A DNA stretch of 64,000 nt from Ruminococcus sp. XPD3002 (GCA_900119535.1 FPJT01000005.1:124001-188000); one strand, 5' to 3'; numbered from the stretch's first letter, positions 23,222 to 33,049 are shown. Numbers and translations: made by a program. The notes: generated by a model from the letters alone, not told the origin.

Positions 23222-25192
23222 TCAGCCTCCCATCGCTCTGATCTGATCGCAGTATACCTGATATATCTGCTTTTCATCTTCGGAAAATCCTGCATTCGTC
23301 ATTACCTGTGATTCATCCAGATTTTTGACCTGACCGCACAGATAACAATGATTCGGATTACTGCAATAGATCGTATCGACCGTCAGGTAAAATTCATCCC
23401 AGTTGATACTGCCGTATGCGTCTGCGCCTATACAATATGTCATAGACCAGTTTCCGCCGCCTACATTTGCCCAGCCATCTCCTGTAATGGAACCGCCTCC
23501 GTTCATATGGATATCCAGCCTTGTATACATCGCAGAAGCCTCATTATATGTAGTTCCGGACATTGTAACGGAATAGCTGTCCTCAAAGGGATCATAGCTC
23601 GTATTTGAAACACGGAAATGTCCGTCAGCCAAGCTCAGGCAGCAATCAGTATCCTTTGCGCAATTTCTGTCGGGGCAGTAACCGTACTCATAGTGATATT
23701 CAAGGTTATAGAACTGCTCAACGGCTGTGCGAATTTCATCCTCTGTAAAGTGAAAATCCGCAGAATTTGTATTCTGCACAGTATGGAATTTCTGTGTTGC
23801 CAGAACTGCCAGTACAGCATTGTTATCATAGGGCTGTACCGTACTGTTTCCAAAGCGGTTCAGTCCCGTGATCTGTGAGCCGTCATAGCGGTACTCAGGA
23901 GAAAGGCTGCTTACGATATTGTTTACCTCTCCCTGTTTTTCAGCTTCTGCGCTCTGTATCTGTGAGATGTATGTACGGATATTGTTCTGTACTGTTGTAT
24001 CGGAAGTATCTCCGTCCGGGAACATCCATGAAAACAGGCTTGCGATCGCTGAAAGAATGATTGTCAGCAGACCGTTGAGCAGAAATATTACAAGAAATAT
24101 CAGAAGCGCACCCAGCGCAATGATGCGTCCGGCTTTGGTAGAAAGAACTTTACGGAGCGCATCCGCTGATTTCCTTGCTGTCTGTTTTACCCGCTGTGCA
24201 TTTTTGCGGATACGCTGCATCTGTGCTCTTGTTTCACGGGGCATATTCTTTACGGTACGCACCGCATTGATCGAATGCCTTGCAGTATTCTGCACGGCTT
24301 TTCTTGTATTGTCCGCATACCGAAGCTCAGTCAAGCCCTGCTTGATTGCTTCTGTACCGGTATCTGTCGTAGTCGATTTGTCGATCTTGGTTTTCAGCAG
24401 GCTTGTTCCTGCCTGTGATACTGCATTTGCTGCACCGGTTCTGATTCCGCTGCCGATATTGGCAGCGACCTTTCCGGCATCTCTTGCTGTACCAAGCCGT
24501 ACACCCTGCTTCACCATAGTGTGAATTTTTCCGATACTGCTTGCAGAGGAATGCACCGCTGTTCGGATCATTCCGCCTGCCTGCATCACCGTATCGACTG
24601 CGCCTGTTACAGCTTGTTCCGTTTCGATCACGGCAGAGCCGTCACTGTCTGCTTCGGCAACGATATATTTTTTCCTGTGCAGCTTGTTTGCTTCTGACGG
24701 TTTCTTGGTTTTTCGGCTTTTATCAGAAATTGAACGGTCATCCACTGTTTCGGGAACGATCTCAATACCGCCGCCGTTGTCAGATATATCATCACTGTCA
24801 GCATAATCATCCTGCATGATCGGTTCAGAGCGCATTTCACCCGTATCGGAATCCTTATCATCTTCTTCGGGATCGTCAGGCTCTCTCTGCTTTCTGCCTG
24901 CTTTTTTGACAGAGTGGACAGATTCGGTATGCTTCGGTATCGCTCCGGTGTCTGTGTTGGAATCCGAATCCGTATCGTCAGAATCCTCAGTTTCTTCCGC
25001 TTCTGTTTTTGCTTTTGCAGGCTTTTCAGGCTCGTCATCCTCATCATCGGAAAGTGTCTGTATGCCGCTTTTTCTGTCTGTTTTCAGTCCGAACTGATTG
25101 TCGAAAACCGCTGTATCTACCTGTGTTTCCGGTGTATTGCGTTCAATGTTATTTACCGTAGGCTCACGTTCACGCTCTGTCTGTATTTCCAT
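23222..25192 (-). CDS. Single-pass membrane protein of the mating apparatus (CD1107-type, without peptidase domain)
   Basis: A 656-residue protein directly after virB4 (adjacent, no gap). Residues 1-180 are very acidic and low-complexity (D, E, S, K-rich), about 180-350 form a helical region with repeated A-V-x-T patterns, and a strong membrane segment lies near 360-395 (IIALGALLIFLVIFLLNGLL). The external C-terminus has paired cysteines (YCPDRNCAKDTDCC, CSNPNHCYLCGQ), possibly disulphide- or metal-bound. This place is usually held by a VirB1/CD1107-like protein with a lysozyme or NlpC/P60 domain, but none is visible. The counterpart in element 2 (52987-54315) has the same layout with a shorter N-terminus. 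Confidence 0.75.
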   Translation of the reverse strand: MEIQTEREREPTVNNIERNTPETQVDTAVFDNQFGLKTDRKSGIQTLSDDEDDEPEKPAKAKTEAEETEDSDDTDSDSNTDTGAIPKHTESVHSVKKAGRKQREPDDPEEDDKDSDTGEMRSEPIMQDDYADSDDISDNGGGIEIVPETVDDRSISDKSRKTKKPSEANKLHRKKYIVAEADSDGSAVIETEQAVTGAVDTVMQAGGMIRTAVHSSASSIGKIHTMVKQGVRLGTARDAGKVAANIGSGIRTGAANAVSQAGTSLLKTKIDKSTTTDTGTEAIKQGLTELRYADNTRKAVQNTARHSINAVRTVKNMPRETRAQMQRIRKNAQRVKQTARKSADALRKVLSTKAGRIIALGALLIFLVIFLLNGLLTIILSAIASLFSWMFPDGDTSDTTVQNNIRTYISQIQSAEAEKQGEVNNIVSSLSPEYRYDGSQITGLNRFGNSTVQPYDNNAVLAVLATQKFHTVQNTNSADFHFTEDEIRTAVEQFYNLEYHYEYGYCPDRNCAKDTDCCLSLADGHFRVSNTSYDPFEDSYSVTMSGTTYNEASAMYTRLDIHMNGGGSITGDGWANVGGGNWSMTYCIGADAYGSINWDEFYLTVDTIYCSNPNHCYLCGQVKNLDESQVMTNAGFSEDEKQIYQVYCDQIRAMGG

Positions 25193-27577
25193 TTACTTCA
25201 CTTCCTCTAATTTCGTCGTCATGAGGTCATAAAGCTCATTATGCGGGAATTTATCCTTGAACGGAATAATGGAACCACCGCAGCAGATCAGTCCATGTCC
25301 GCTTTCGCTGTTTGTCACGAATGTCAGGAGATTATCCGAGATATTCAGCAGCTTTGCAAGCTGCACACGGTCACTGGTTGCCTGATTCAGCATCAGCACA
25401 AAATCCGTATTGGACAGCATGGAACGTGCTGTCTCAGATTTCAGCAGGTCCTCTACATTCTGTGTGATACCTGTCGGTACACCGCCCCATTTTCTCGCTC
25501 TCTTATACAGCTCAAAAAGGAAGTTTGCGGAGTATTCATTGGCAAACAGCAAGTAAATTTCATCCATGTATATCCATGTGCGTTTTCCCTTTGCACGGTT
25601 CATGGTAATCCTGTTCCAGACATAATCCAGAACGATCAGCATACCCAGCGTTTTGAGCTGCTTGCCGAGGTCTTTGATGTCATAGGAAACGACACGGTTA
25701 TTGGTATCCACATTCGTCTGATGAGCAAACATATTCAGATTTCCCTTGATATACAGTTCAAACGAGAGCGCCAGTCCCTGCGCTTCTTTTTCCGGCTGTT
25801 CTTTCAGCTTCTCATAGAACTCCATTAGCGTCGGTGTCTGCTCCTTGTCAAAGGTCTGCAAATATTCACCGTAGGTCGCAGTCAGGCAGCGGTCAATGAT
25901 ACCACGCTCCTTTGCGGAAAGTCCCTGCTTGCCGACCAGACATTCACAGAAAGACAGAATGAAATCCGACTTCATTGTCAGCGGAGATTCATCATCGGAA
26001 TAGTCCTTAGACATATCCAGCGGATTGATATGATTGCCGGATGCAGGCGATACATAAATGGTCTCTCCGTGCAGAGCAGTCACAAGGCTTGTGTACTCTC
26101 TTTCGGGATCAATGATGATAATATCATCATCGGTAGCGAGGAACACATTGAGCATTTCACGCTTTCCGGCAAAGCTCTTGCCGCTGCCCGGCGAACCGAG
26201 TATAAAACCGTTTGGATTTTTCAGATTCAGCCTGTTGAAAAGAATCATGTTATTTGAAAGAGCGTTCAATCCGTAGTACATACCGTTCTTCTGGTTGATC
26301 TCCTTTGATGAAAACGGCAGCAGTACAGCCGTGCTTTCCGTTGTTAATGTTCTGCGGATTTTGAGTGTACAGTTGCCGACCGGCAGAACGCTCTGCAAGC
26401 CTTTTTCCTGCTGAAATTTCAGCGTTGACAGAGAGCAGATATGCTTTCGCACCACTGCTTCAATGGTCTCGGTGTTTGCATTCAGCTCGTCCATATCCGC
26501 CGCCGTGACCATGATGATGATATTATCCAGAAACATTTTCTGATTTTTAGAGCGAAGATCGTCCAGAAGCTCCTCCGCTTCGATCAGACTGTGCTTTAAG
26601 TCCTCGTTGATAATATCTGACGTATACCCTGACTGAATTGCCTTTTTCTCAGCCTGCAATTTATTGGCTCTCATAGAGGTAAGCTGATGATTGACGATTT
26701 TCAGTGCCTTGTAGGGATCAACAGGCGAAACATTCACCGTTACCATCACATCAAGGTTTGTATTGGAAATATCCGTCAGCAGGCAGTCCTTGAGACTTGC
26801 CGGCATATCCTTGATAAACATGGTGCGGGCATATTTATTGCCCCACATGAAGTAATCCTTTTTGAACTCCAGATAATCAGGACAGCAGTATGCCCTGTCA
26901 GCCTTGCGCCTGAAATCTTTTGCTGTCAGCTCCGGTATCTCAATATCGACACCACGAAAAATATCTTTCAGAAGGGCTACTCTTTCATTTGCGGTCAATG
27001 CCGTGATCGCAGAGCCGATCTTCTTAAAGGCATTCGTTACCTCAATATCAATAGAAGTGAATTTGGCTTTTGCTGCTTCTGCATCAGTCGCCTGAACGGT
27101 AACAGTCAGGAACTTGCTGCGGATGATACCGTTCTGTCCCTGTTCCATCTTCTCGACAAGCATCTGATTATATACATCAATGTATCTGTCAAAGCTGTCG
27201 CCCTTATGCTTCAAAAGCACCATATCATCAAATTTTGCTTTGTTGACACGATTGTTATACACTGTGATCTGAATATCTGTGCTTGTATCAAAGCAGTTTA
27301 AGACAGAGCAGTATCCGAGAAAGATCGCCTCCTGTTCCTCCTGTTTTGCGATACTATAATTGATGTCCTCAAAGCGGTATGTCTTGCTGTAGTGGTTATC
27401 GTCAATGCGAATGATCGAATCATCAACAAACTTCTGATACGGCAGCGTTTTCTGTACTGTCTTTGGAACGCTGCGTTTCCTGCGGATTTTCTTCTGCTTT
27501 GGCTTCTTGGCATTTTCTTCTTTCAGACGCTGCTCATCCCTTGCCTTAGCCGTTGCAGCCTGATTCTTCCTTTTCAT
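25193..27577 (-). CDS. virB4: VirB4-like conjugation ATPase
   Basis: A 794-residue ATPase expected to power pilus assembly and substrate transfer in the type IV secretion system. The basic N-terminus is followed by a ~400-residue VirB4 N-terminal domain. The P-loop is FILGSPGSGKSFAGKREM (about 455), the Walker B region is RTWIYMDEIYLLFANE (about 665), and the conserved downstream GVPTGITQNVEDLL is present. The start ATG has GGAAAGGATG upstream. It is close in order and motifs to 50473-52950 in element 2. No damage is seen. The protein would sit at the inner face of the membrane with PrgI and VirB6. Confidence 0.93.
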   Translation of the reverse strand: MKRKNQAATAKARDEQRLKEENAKKPKQKKIRRKRSVPKTVQKTLPYQKFVDDSIIRIDDNHYSKTYRFEDINYSIAKQEEQEAIFLGYCSVLNCFDTSTDIQITVYNNRVNKAKFDDMVLLKHKGDSFDRYIDVYNQMLVEKMEQGQNGIIRSKFLTVTVQATDAEAAKAKFTSIDIEVTNAFKKIGSAITALTANERVALLKDIFRGVDIEIPELTAKDFRRKADRAYCCPDYLEFKKDYFMWGNKYARTMFIKDMPASLKDCLLTDISNTNLDVMVTVNVSPVDPYKALKIVNHQLTSMRANKLQAEKKAIQSGYTSDIINEDLKHSLIEAEELLDDLRSKNQKMFLDNIIIMVTAADMDELNANTETIEAVVRKHICSLSTLKFQQEKGLQSVLPVGNCTLKIRRTLTTESTAVLLPFSSKEINQKNGMYYGLNALSNNMILFNRLNLKNPNGFILGSPGSGKSFAGKREMLNVFLATDDDIIIIDPEREYTSLVTALHGETIYVSPASGNHINPLDMSKDYSDDESPLTMKSDFILSFCECLVGKQGLSAKERGIIDRCLTATYGEYLQTFDKEQTPTLMEFYEKLKEQPEKEAQGLALSFELYIKGNLNMFAHQTNVDTNNRVVSYDIKDLGKQLKTLGMLIVLDYVWNRITMNRAKGKRTWIYMDEIYLLFANEYSANFLFELYKRARKWGGVPTGITQNVEDLLKSETARSMLSNTDFVLMLNQATSDRVQLAKLLNISDNLLTFVTNSESGHGLICCGGSIIPFKDKFPHNELYDLMTTKLEEVK

Positions 27578-27592
27578 AACATCATCCTTTCC

Positions 27593-27721
27593 TTATCCGG
27601 TCTTACGACGAAACTGCCTGCGGAAAATGACTGCTTCCTTCGGTTTCTGACAACCTCTGCGCTGCATTTTCTGCCAGCAGCGCAGGATACTTGTTCTGTT
27701 GTACTTATTCCTTCGTTTCAC
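27593..27721 (-). CDS. Small basic protein between prgI and virB4
   Basis: A 42-codon frame from GTG 27721 to TAA 27593, with GGAGG seven bases before the GTG and the start directly abutting the prgI stop (TAAGTG). The product is highly basic (VKRRNKYNRTSILRCWQKMQ at the start, RRQFRRKTG at the end), with two cysteines and two tryptophan/aromatic positions. It could bind nucleic acid or be a short assembly factor. The same position in element 2 holds no such gene, since prgI and virB4 overlap there. Its packing and ribosome binding site support translation; no family is recognised. Confidence 0.5.
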   Translation of the reverse strand: MKRRNKYNRTSILRCWQKMQRRGCQKPKEAVIFRRQFRRKTG

Positions 27722-28126
27722 TTATCTGCCTCCGTTGCGATGAAATAAACCTTTTTTCGGTTTGTAATTCTGCTCGACCTCAAGGAGATATTCGTCCAGC
27801 AGATACTGCCGGCGCAGCTCCATAAAGATCGGCTCATATTCATAAATGCGCTTCTGCGGATGAAAATGATATGCGATATATTCAACAGCGAACTGCTCAA
27901 AATTCATATCGTTATACCGGAAGAAGCCCGCAAGCATCAGAGGGGCGGCGATAATAACGACCGCCCATGATACAGCCTCCTGCGGCAGAAAACGGTTTCC
28001 GAAAATATACAGCGGTACACAGATGAGCAGCGCTGCACCTGCGCAGACGCACTGGCGGAGCGTAAGACCAAAAAACAGCTTTTCCCTGTAGTTCTTGATC
28101 TCCTTTGGAATACGGATCTCTATCAT
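27722..28126 (-). CDS. PrgI-family protein
   Basis: A 134-residue PrgI-family membrane protein, found beside VirB6 and VirB4 in Gram-positive conjugation systems and thought to connect them in the inner-membrane complex. It has the typical opening IEIRIPKEIKNYREKLFFGL, two membrane segments (residues about 25-70) and a cytoplasmic tail with NFEQFAVEYIAYHFHPQKR. The start is ATG 28126: AGGAGG lies eight bases upstream, while the longer GTG start would overlap that Shine-Dalgarno. The tail motif matches the element 2 copy (SFNLLPQKR). Confidence 0.88.
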   Translation of the reverse strand: MIEIRIPKEIKNYREKLFFGLTLRQCVCAGAALLICVPLYIFGNRFLPQEAVSWAVVIIAAPLMLAGFFRYNDMNFEQFAVEYIAYHFHPQKRIYEYEPIFMELRRQYLLDEYLLEVEQNYKPKKGLFHRNGGR

Positions 28127-28138
28127 CTGACACACCTC

Positions 28139-28927
28139 CTACGCACCAAGCGCCTGACGAGCCCACTGACCGCTTTTCGCCACACCGAGCGCCAATGAGA
28201 GTGTTGTTATTGTAATACCTACTGTGCTTGTACCTCCGAGAAGCTCAACTATCTGTGCAAATGCATAGAACATGACAATTACGACTACGCCTTGCAGACA
28301 TACAGCCGCATAGCTCTTGATAAATGCCTTTGCAATATCATGCCAGCCTTCACCGGCAAAGGTTGAAAGCGGTATCGGGGAAATGACCGTATATACCACG
28401 ATCTCGAACAGTCTGCCTATGAGTATCAGGTTAATGATCCAGCAAGCACCCATCAAAATAAGGTAAGTCGGCATTGCTTCCAGATACTTCACCAGATAAT
28501 TCAGATTCAGAAATCCGGCACTGTCCGGTTTTGTGACCAATGCTTCCGGAGTAAAAGAATCCAGAAATCCGTAATTTGCTTCACCGAGCCTGACGGCGAT
28601 CTGATTGAATCCGTTATAGATAATTCCCATCAAGCCCCTTGCGTTCTGAACAAGCACCTTTGCAAGAATAAACTTGAAGAACAGCTTGAATACCTGTTCA
28701 TAGCTCTGGATTTTCAGCAGCATAGCGTCATTGCATAGCTGTATTGCAAAAAACATGGACACCAGCACAAGCGCTACGCCCTCAACAGCAGACATAGCTG
28801 TATTTATAACGGTAATACTGCTGTCAAACGGCGATACTGTCAGCGTCTTTATGGCACTGTCGAACGCATAGTTTACCATGTCGATCCAAGTCTGCACCCA
28901 GCTTAATATTGTGTCCCAATCGATCAT
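28139..28927 (-). CDS. VirB6/TrbL-like pore protein, CD1112 type
   Basis: A 262-residue multi-pass membrane protein with about six hydrophobic segments. It matches the VirB6/TrbL-like family of clostridial elements: the N-terminal WDTILSWVQTWIDMV, the central LVKYLEAMPTYLILMG and the conserved ISPIPLSTFAGEGWHDIAKA, ending in LALGVAKSGQWARQALGA. It would form part of the inner-membrane channel for DNA. The start ATG 28927 has AAAGGAG nine bases upstream; the alternative ATG six bases earlier is too close to it. A stable hairpin separates it from the pilin gene. Confidence 0.88.
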   Translation of the reverse strand: MIDWDTILSWVQTWIDMVNYAFDSAIKTLTVSPFDSSITVINTAMSAVEGVALVLVSMFFAIQLCNDAMLLKIQSYEQVFKLFFKFILAKVLVQNARGLMGIIYNGFNQIAVRLGEANYGFLDSFTPEALVTKPDSAGFLNLNYLVKYLEAMPTYLILMGACWIINLILIGRLFEIVVYTVISPIPLSTFAGEGWHDIAKAFIKSYAAVCLQGVVVIVMFYAFAQIVELLGGTSTVGITITTLSLALGVAKSGQWARQALGA

Positions 28928-28952
28928 GTGCATCAGCTCCTTTCATTGGATA

Positions 28953-28985
28953 GGGCATTACCCCTGCCGAAGCAGGGGTTCGCCC
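28953..28985 (-). promoter_or_regulatory. Stable hairpin with UUCG loop after the pilin gene
   Basis: On the minus strand, ACCCCTGC-TTCG-GCAGGGGT (28979-28960) forms an 8-bp GC-rich stem closed by C(UUCG)G, an unusually stable tetraloop, with a further GGGC/GCCC pairing outside. No T-tract follows, so it is more likely an mRNA-protecting or processing element than a terminator. Element 2 has a different hairpin at the same position. Confidence 0.7.
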
Positions 28986-28994
28986 GAACATGGA

Positions 28995-29417
28995 TCACTG
29001 AGTGAACATATCGTATGCCTTTGCCACAGCGAAAACGATGAAGCCGGATGCAAGGCACATGAGACCTCTTGTCTTACCGTCAGCAGAATCGTCCTTGAAA
29101 CCGAGTGCAAACTGTACCGCACCGATAAAAGCAACCACGAGACCGATACGGGCAACCCAATCGACGATGAACTGTACGACTGTATTAAAAGTCTCAACAC
29201 CTTCGCTTCTGCCGCCGTCTGCTGCAAATGCAGTAACACCGCAGCAGGAGAGCATCATAGACATTACCATCAGACCGCAGGAGATCTTGGAAACAGCACG
29301 CATAGTCTTGCGCTCACGCTGCTCCACAGTCAGCTTGCTGTTCGGTGTCATGTCCTCACGGATATTGTTGCAGATCTCAGCCTTCTTATTGTTAAAGTAT
29401 GTAGTAAGCTTTCTCAT
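28995..29417 (-). CDS. Maff2/VirB2-like pilin-type membrane protein
   Basis: A 140-residue protein with a long basic N-terminus, a first membrane segment acting like a signal anchor (CGLMVMSMMLSCCGVTAFA, residues about 47-65), a short external loop, and two further segments (WVARIGLVVAFIGAVQFALG and GLMCLASGFIVFAVAKAYDM). The core, with W-x-x-R-x-G, then GAxxxALxxKDDSAD, is the Maff2 signature of clostridial conjugative elements, the position taken by the VirB2 pilin elsewhere. Start ATG 29417 follows CGGAGG. It sits between virD4 and virB6 and is followed by a stable hairpin, as expected for a subunit needed in many copies. Confidence 0.85.
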   Translation of the reverse strand: MRKLTTYFNNKKAEICNNIREDMTPNSKLTVEQRERKTMRAVSKISCGLMVMSMMLSCCGVTAFAADGGRSEGVETFNTVVQFIVDWVARIGLVVAFIGAVQFALGFKDDSADGKTRGLMCLASGFIVFAVAKAYDMFTQ

Positions 29418-29438
29418 TTTGTTTTTCCTCCGTTTTCA

Positions 29439-31679
29439 TTAAAAATCGTCGAATCCATCGAGGTAGCTTTCCTCCGATACCTCCGTAAAGGGCGGATGCA
29501 GCTCCGGCTTCGCCGTTATCACCTTGTCTGCTTCGTCCAGCCTTGCCGGTTCGCTGCCGCCGCCTTTCGGAGATTTCGGGATATGCTTCCCGGCGATGAA
29601 TGAATGCGGCTGTGTACCGATATTCTGAATATCCTCCAGAGTGACAGACTGCTCAAATACTGTATCAATTTCGGGGGCATCTTCACGTTTGGGGATCTCA
29701 GTTTCAGTTGTTAATGCCGTTTCATTTTCTTCGACCGGTTCTGTATGTAATTCCGCTTCCTCTGTATCATCAGTGACCTCAGCCTTCACCGTTGTTATTT
29801 CGCTTAAAAGATAGGCATTCTCCTTGTTTGAGTCCTCTAAAAGCACATAATTCGGATGTTTTTCGATCACATACTTATTACAGAAGAAGGGATAGATACC
29901 TCTGACGAACAGGATACATTCATTGTCATTCATGACCTTCAACTCATCAACGGTCATAAGCTCTCGCCCTAAAATGCCATCATTTTCTGATGTAGAGCCG
30001 TTTTTGCCCCTTGTCCTGTTCTGTGAGCGAGTGTCAATGGTTTCCTTTCCGAGCGTTTTGGAGATATGCTCCAGTGTAGTCGGCTCCTGACCGCCTAAAA
30101 ACAGCAGGCTGTCACAGTTGCCGAGAACATTCTCCCAGCTATCCTTATACATTTTTTTGAGCTGGGACAGGTTTTGTATAATGACATTCGCAGATATTTC
30201 CATCGAGCGCATGGTCGCTAAAATCTCCTCAAATCGAGGAATCTGACCAAGATTGGCGAACTCATCGAGCAGACAGCGCACATGGATCGGCAGTCTGCCG
30301 CCATGCTTGAAGTTTGCACGGTCATAGAGCACATCAAAAAGCTGCGTATACATCATCGCCGCCAAGAAATTGAACGTATCGTCCGAGGACGGGATAATAA
30401 TAAACATCGCAGTTTTCTCATCACCGAGCATGTCAAGGTGAATGTTGTCACAGCACGTTAAGTCCATGACCTCCGGGATATTGAACGCTTGCAGCCGTAC
30501 CGCTGTGGAAATGAGAATGGATTTTGCCGTATCACCCGCAGCCTTTTTGAAGTCCTTGTAATATTTCAGGCACATATACTGGCTTGCAGGCTTCGCAGAT
30601 TTGGCAAGGTCGATCAGGTTCAGCTCCTGCATCTTTTCTGTCTGATTTTCAGCATGGGTATAGGTGTCAGGATGCTCCAGTGCATCGAAGATCAGGTCGA
30701 GGTCTGACTGGAAATCGTCAGAGCCTTCCTTGACTTCTGCCTTTTTCAGCAGCTTCATGACTTCTGAGAAATTCTGTTTTTCCTTGCTTTCACATTCCAC
30801 AAGATAGAAGCAGAGTGCCGCAAGAAGTGCTTTTGTTGAATCGTCCCAGAACTGATCGCCGCCACCGCCGCCTTCCTTCTGCGTATTCTTCATCAGCACA
30901 TTGACCATCTTAATGACAGCCGTTGCGCTGTAATTCCCGTCCACATCGTAGATGTAGTTGAACGGATTATAGTTGTGGGAATGTGCCATGTCGATCAGGT
31001 TGAATACCTTGATCTTGTAGCCGTAGTGCTCCAGCATTTTTCCTGTCGAGCGCAGCAGTTCTCCCTTCGGATCGGTGCAGACATAACTTGTATTTGCCTG
31101 CATTAGATTTGGCTTGACATAAAAGCGGGACTTTCCTGATCCGCTGCCGCCGATGACCATGACATTGAGATTCTTTCTCGTCTGACGGGTATTCAGCGAC
31201 ATTTTCACTTCATTTGTCAGAATGATATTATTGTCCCGGACGAATGCGCCTTTCTTCGGTTTGGGCTCATCACGGGGTTTTGCTTCCCCCTTTGCCTTCT
31301 TCTGTTTCGGCGGTTTATCCAGTAAGGATCTGATCTCCTTCTGATTTGCCCACCGAGCGCTGCCGTGTTCTTCGCCTTTTCGGTGAAAGCGTTTCTTGCC
31401 TGTAATTTTCATCAGTGCATATATTCCGATACCAAACGCTGCGAAAATAGGAAATTTCATTGCATTCCCGCCCGCTTGGACCTGCGACAGTACCAGCTTC
31501 GTGTCAGTCATTGTACTGTCAAGACTTCCGGTCAGAACATCAAAATCGACCTTTCCCTCATCGTTTGCAGCGAGGTCAACGCAAGCGCCCAGCGCTGCGG
31601 AAATATATACCACCGCCGCCGCCAGTACAGAATAAATGCTGATTGTGATAAAATCGGCTTTTTTGGCTACCCGGCTCAT
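29439..31679 (-). CDS. virD4: VirD4/TcpA-type coupling protein
   Basis: A 746-residue coupling ATPase that would dock the relaxase-DNA complex to the secretion channel. N-terminal membrane segments (residues about 8-30 and 75-95) precede the conserved RRGEEHGSARW-type motif (here FHRKGEEHGSARWANQKEI). The P-loop is VMVIGGSGSGKSRFYVKPN (about 178), Walker B is RCLLDEFANLGQIPRFEEI (about 480), and the conserved IIQNLSQLKKMY follows. The C-terminal ~130 residues are acidic and low-complexity. The start overlaps the stop of the PcfB gene by 4 nt (ATGA). All core motifs of a TraG/VirD4 protein are present. Confidence 0.93.
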   Translation of the reverse strand: MSRVAKKADFITISIYSVLAAAVVYISAALGACVDLAANDEGKVDFDVLTGSLDSTMTDTKLVLSQVQAGGNAMKFPIFAAFGIGIYALMKITGKKRFHRKGEEHGSARWANQKEIRSLLDKPPKQKKAKGEAKPRDEPKPKKGAFVRDNNIILTNEVKMSLNTRQTRKNLNVMVIGGSGSGKSRFYVKPNLMQANTSYVCTDPKGELLRSTGKMLEHYGYKIKVFNLIDMAHSHNYNPFNYIYDVDGNYSATAVIKMVNVLMKNTQKEGGGGGDQFWDDSTKALLAALCFYLVECESKEKQNFSEVMKLLKKAEVKEGSDDFQSDLDLIFDALEHPDTYTHAENQTEKMQELNLIDLAKSAKPASQYMCLKYYKDFKKAAGDTAKSILISTAVRLQAFNIPEVMDLTCCDNIHLDMLGDEKTAMFIIIPSSDDTFNFLAAMMYTQLFDVLYDRANFKHGGRLPIHVRCLLDEFANLGQIPRFEEILATMRSMEISANVIIQNLSQLKKMYKDSWENVLGNCDSLLFLGGQEPTTLEHISKTLGKETIDTRSQNRTRGKNGSTSENDGILGRELMTVDELKVMNDNECILFVRGIYPFFCNKYVIEKHPNYVLLEDSNKENAYLLSEITTVKAEVTDDTEEAELHTEPVEENETALTTETEIPKREDAPEIDTVFEQSVTLEDIQNIGTQPHSFIAGKHIPKSPKGGGSEPARLDEADKVITAKPELHPPFTEVSEESYLDGFDDF

Positions 31680-33049
31680 TTGCGAGACCCCCTTTCACGC
31701 TTTTTACGTTTCAGGGTATCTCCGGCGCTCTGCATTTTGCGTTTTGCCTGATCGAGCAGATTCCGTGACAAGGATTGCTTCTGTGCTTTTGCAATGATCT
31801 TATCCGCCTTTGTCGCCGTCATACCGAAGCTGTCCATGAGCTGCTTTCTGGCAGTGAGCTTATCATCCAGATTAAGACGTACCTCCGTTGAGCCGCCACG
31901 AACTGTAAAAGTGTTTTGACTGTCACGCTCAATATGGTATTCCTTGTACTGCACCTGTTTCGGTACTTCTACAAATCCGAGCTTTTCTGCCTTGTTCAGA
32001 ATTGCAGTAACGACCTCAGCGTCCTCGACCTTCAAATGCTGACGGATATTCCGTTCAGCTTCCTCACGATTCAGAGAATTGCCCGACAGTACAACAAAAT
32101 TGCCTGAGCCGCTTGTGATCGTCAGTCTCGGTGTTTCTTCATTAGCGAACTTCATCTTTGCAAATGAGAAGGGTTCTGTCAACAGGTTTTCGTTCTCAAG
32201 CCTGATATGCGGCTCAAAATAGTCCATCTGCTCCAGTGTCCGTGAACTGCTCAGGTAGTAATCCTTTTGCTGCTTCGTCAGGTTTACTGTCAGCACATTC
32301 GCTGCCTGCACTGCCTTTGATTCACTGAAACCGAGCCTCTCTTGCAGCACCCGTTCCAGCTTTGCTTTCGTGCAGAAATTCATGCTAAGCTTCTTGCCCT
32401 GCTCGGTGTCCTCAATGACGATCTTCGGTCTGCCACGTTTGTCCTGCAGGGTTGCAATCGAGGTGTGCGAAAGCTCTGTCTGCATCTTCTGAAAATCATC
32501 GACAACAGCCTGCAACTGCTTTTCATACGCAGCACCGAAAATACATTTTACGCCGTCCTGCGCTTCCATGAAATTCACCGGAATATCCTGCTTCGCACAA
32601 GCCATTTGAAAAGCCTCTACATGGTCTTTTTCGATGGTGATCATGCGCTCTGTCTGCTCAGGTTGTTTCAGTTTGTCTCTAACAATATCCTGCACGATCG
32701 CATTGATTGCCTGTTCGTCCTTGACATTAAAAAACACTGAAAGCGTATTATCCTTACCCTGTTCCTGTATCGCCGCTACAGGAATATCCATCTTCTTTGC
32801 CTTTTTGAGAAGTACGCCATAATCCTCTTTGGCAAAGGACGGAAGCATGGTCACTTCACCGCCTTCCTTCAATCTCTGGTATGTCACCTCGCCGCTGGAC
32901 AGTCCCTTTGATTCCTTGCCGGAAGTCAGCTTTGCGCTGCGCTCACGTTCGATAGCGACTTTCAGCATCTCAAAAAATAATTCCGCCGTTTTTGAGACAA
33001 CTTCAGTCGTAACCGTAACGCCTGCACTTGCTACATCATCTCCGTGCAT
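31676..33049 (-). CDS. PcfB/DUF3801-family relaxosome accessory protein
   Basis: A 457-residue protein. The N-terminal ~165 residues match PcfB/DUF3801 (SKTAELFFEMLKVAIERERS; GGEVTMLPSFAKEDYGVLLK; DIPVAAIQEQGKDNTLSVFF). The rest consists of repeated modules of ~70 residues with a K-x-x-[VL]-x-x-x-[FL]-x-x-[ST] pattern, which may be tandem DUF3801-like folds. PcfB-type proteins help bring relaxosomes to the coupling protein. Start ATG 33049 has AAGGAGG seven bases upstream. It is the first structural gene of the element 1 transfer operon. The element 2 homologue is 43421-45331. Confidence 0.83.
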   Translation of the reverse strand: MHGDDVASAGVTVTTEVVSKTAELFFEMLKVAIERERSAKLTSGKESKGLSSGEVTYQRLKEGGEVTMLPSFAKEDYGVLLKKAKKMDIPVAAIQEQGKDNTLSVFFNVKDEQAINAIVQDIVRDKLKQPEQTERMITIEKDHVEAFQMACAKQDIPVNFMEAQDGVKCIFGAAYEKQLQAVVDDFQKMQTELSHTSIATLQDKRGRPKIVIEDTEQGKKLSMNFCTKAKLERVLQERLGFSESKAVQAANVLTVNLTKQQKDYYLSSSRTLEQMDYFEPHIRLENENLLTEPFSFAKMKFANEETPRLTITSGSGNFVVLSGNSLNREEAERNIRQHLKVEDAEVVTAILNKAEKLGFVEVPKQVQYKEYHIERDSQNTFTVRGGSTEVRLNLDDKLTARKQLMDSFGMTATKADKIIAKAQKQSLSRNLLDQAKRKMQSAGDTLKRKKRERGSRK

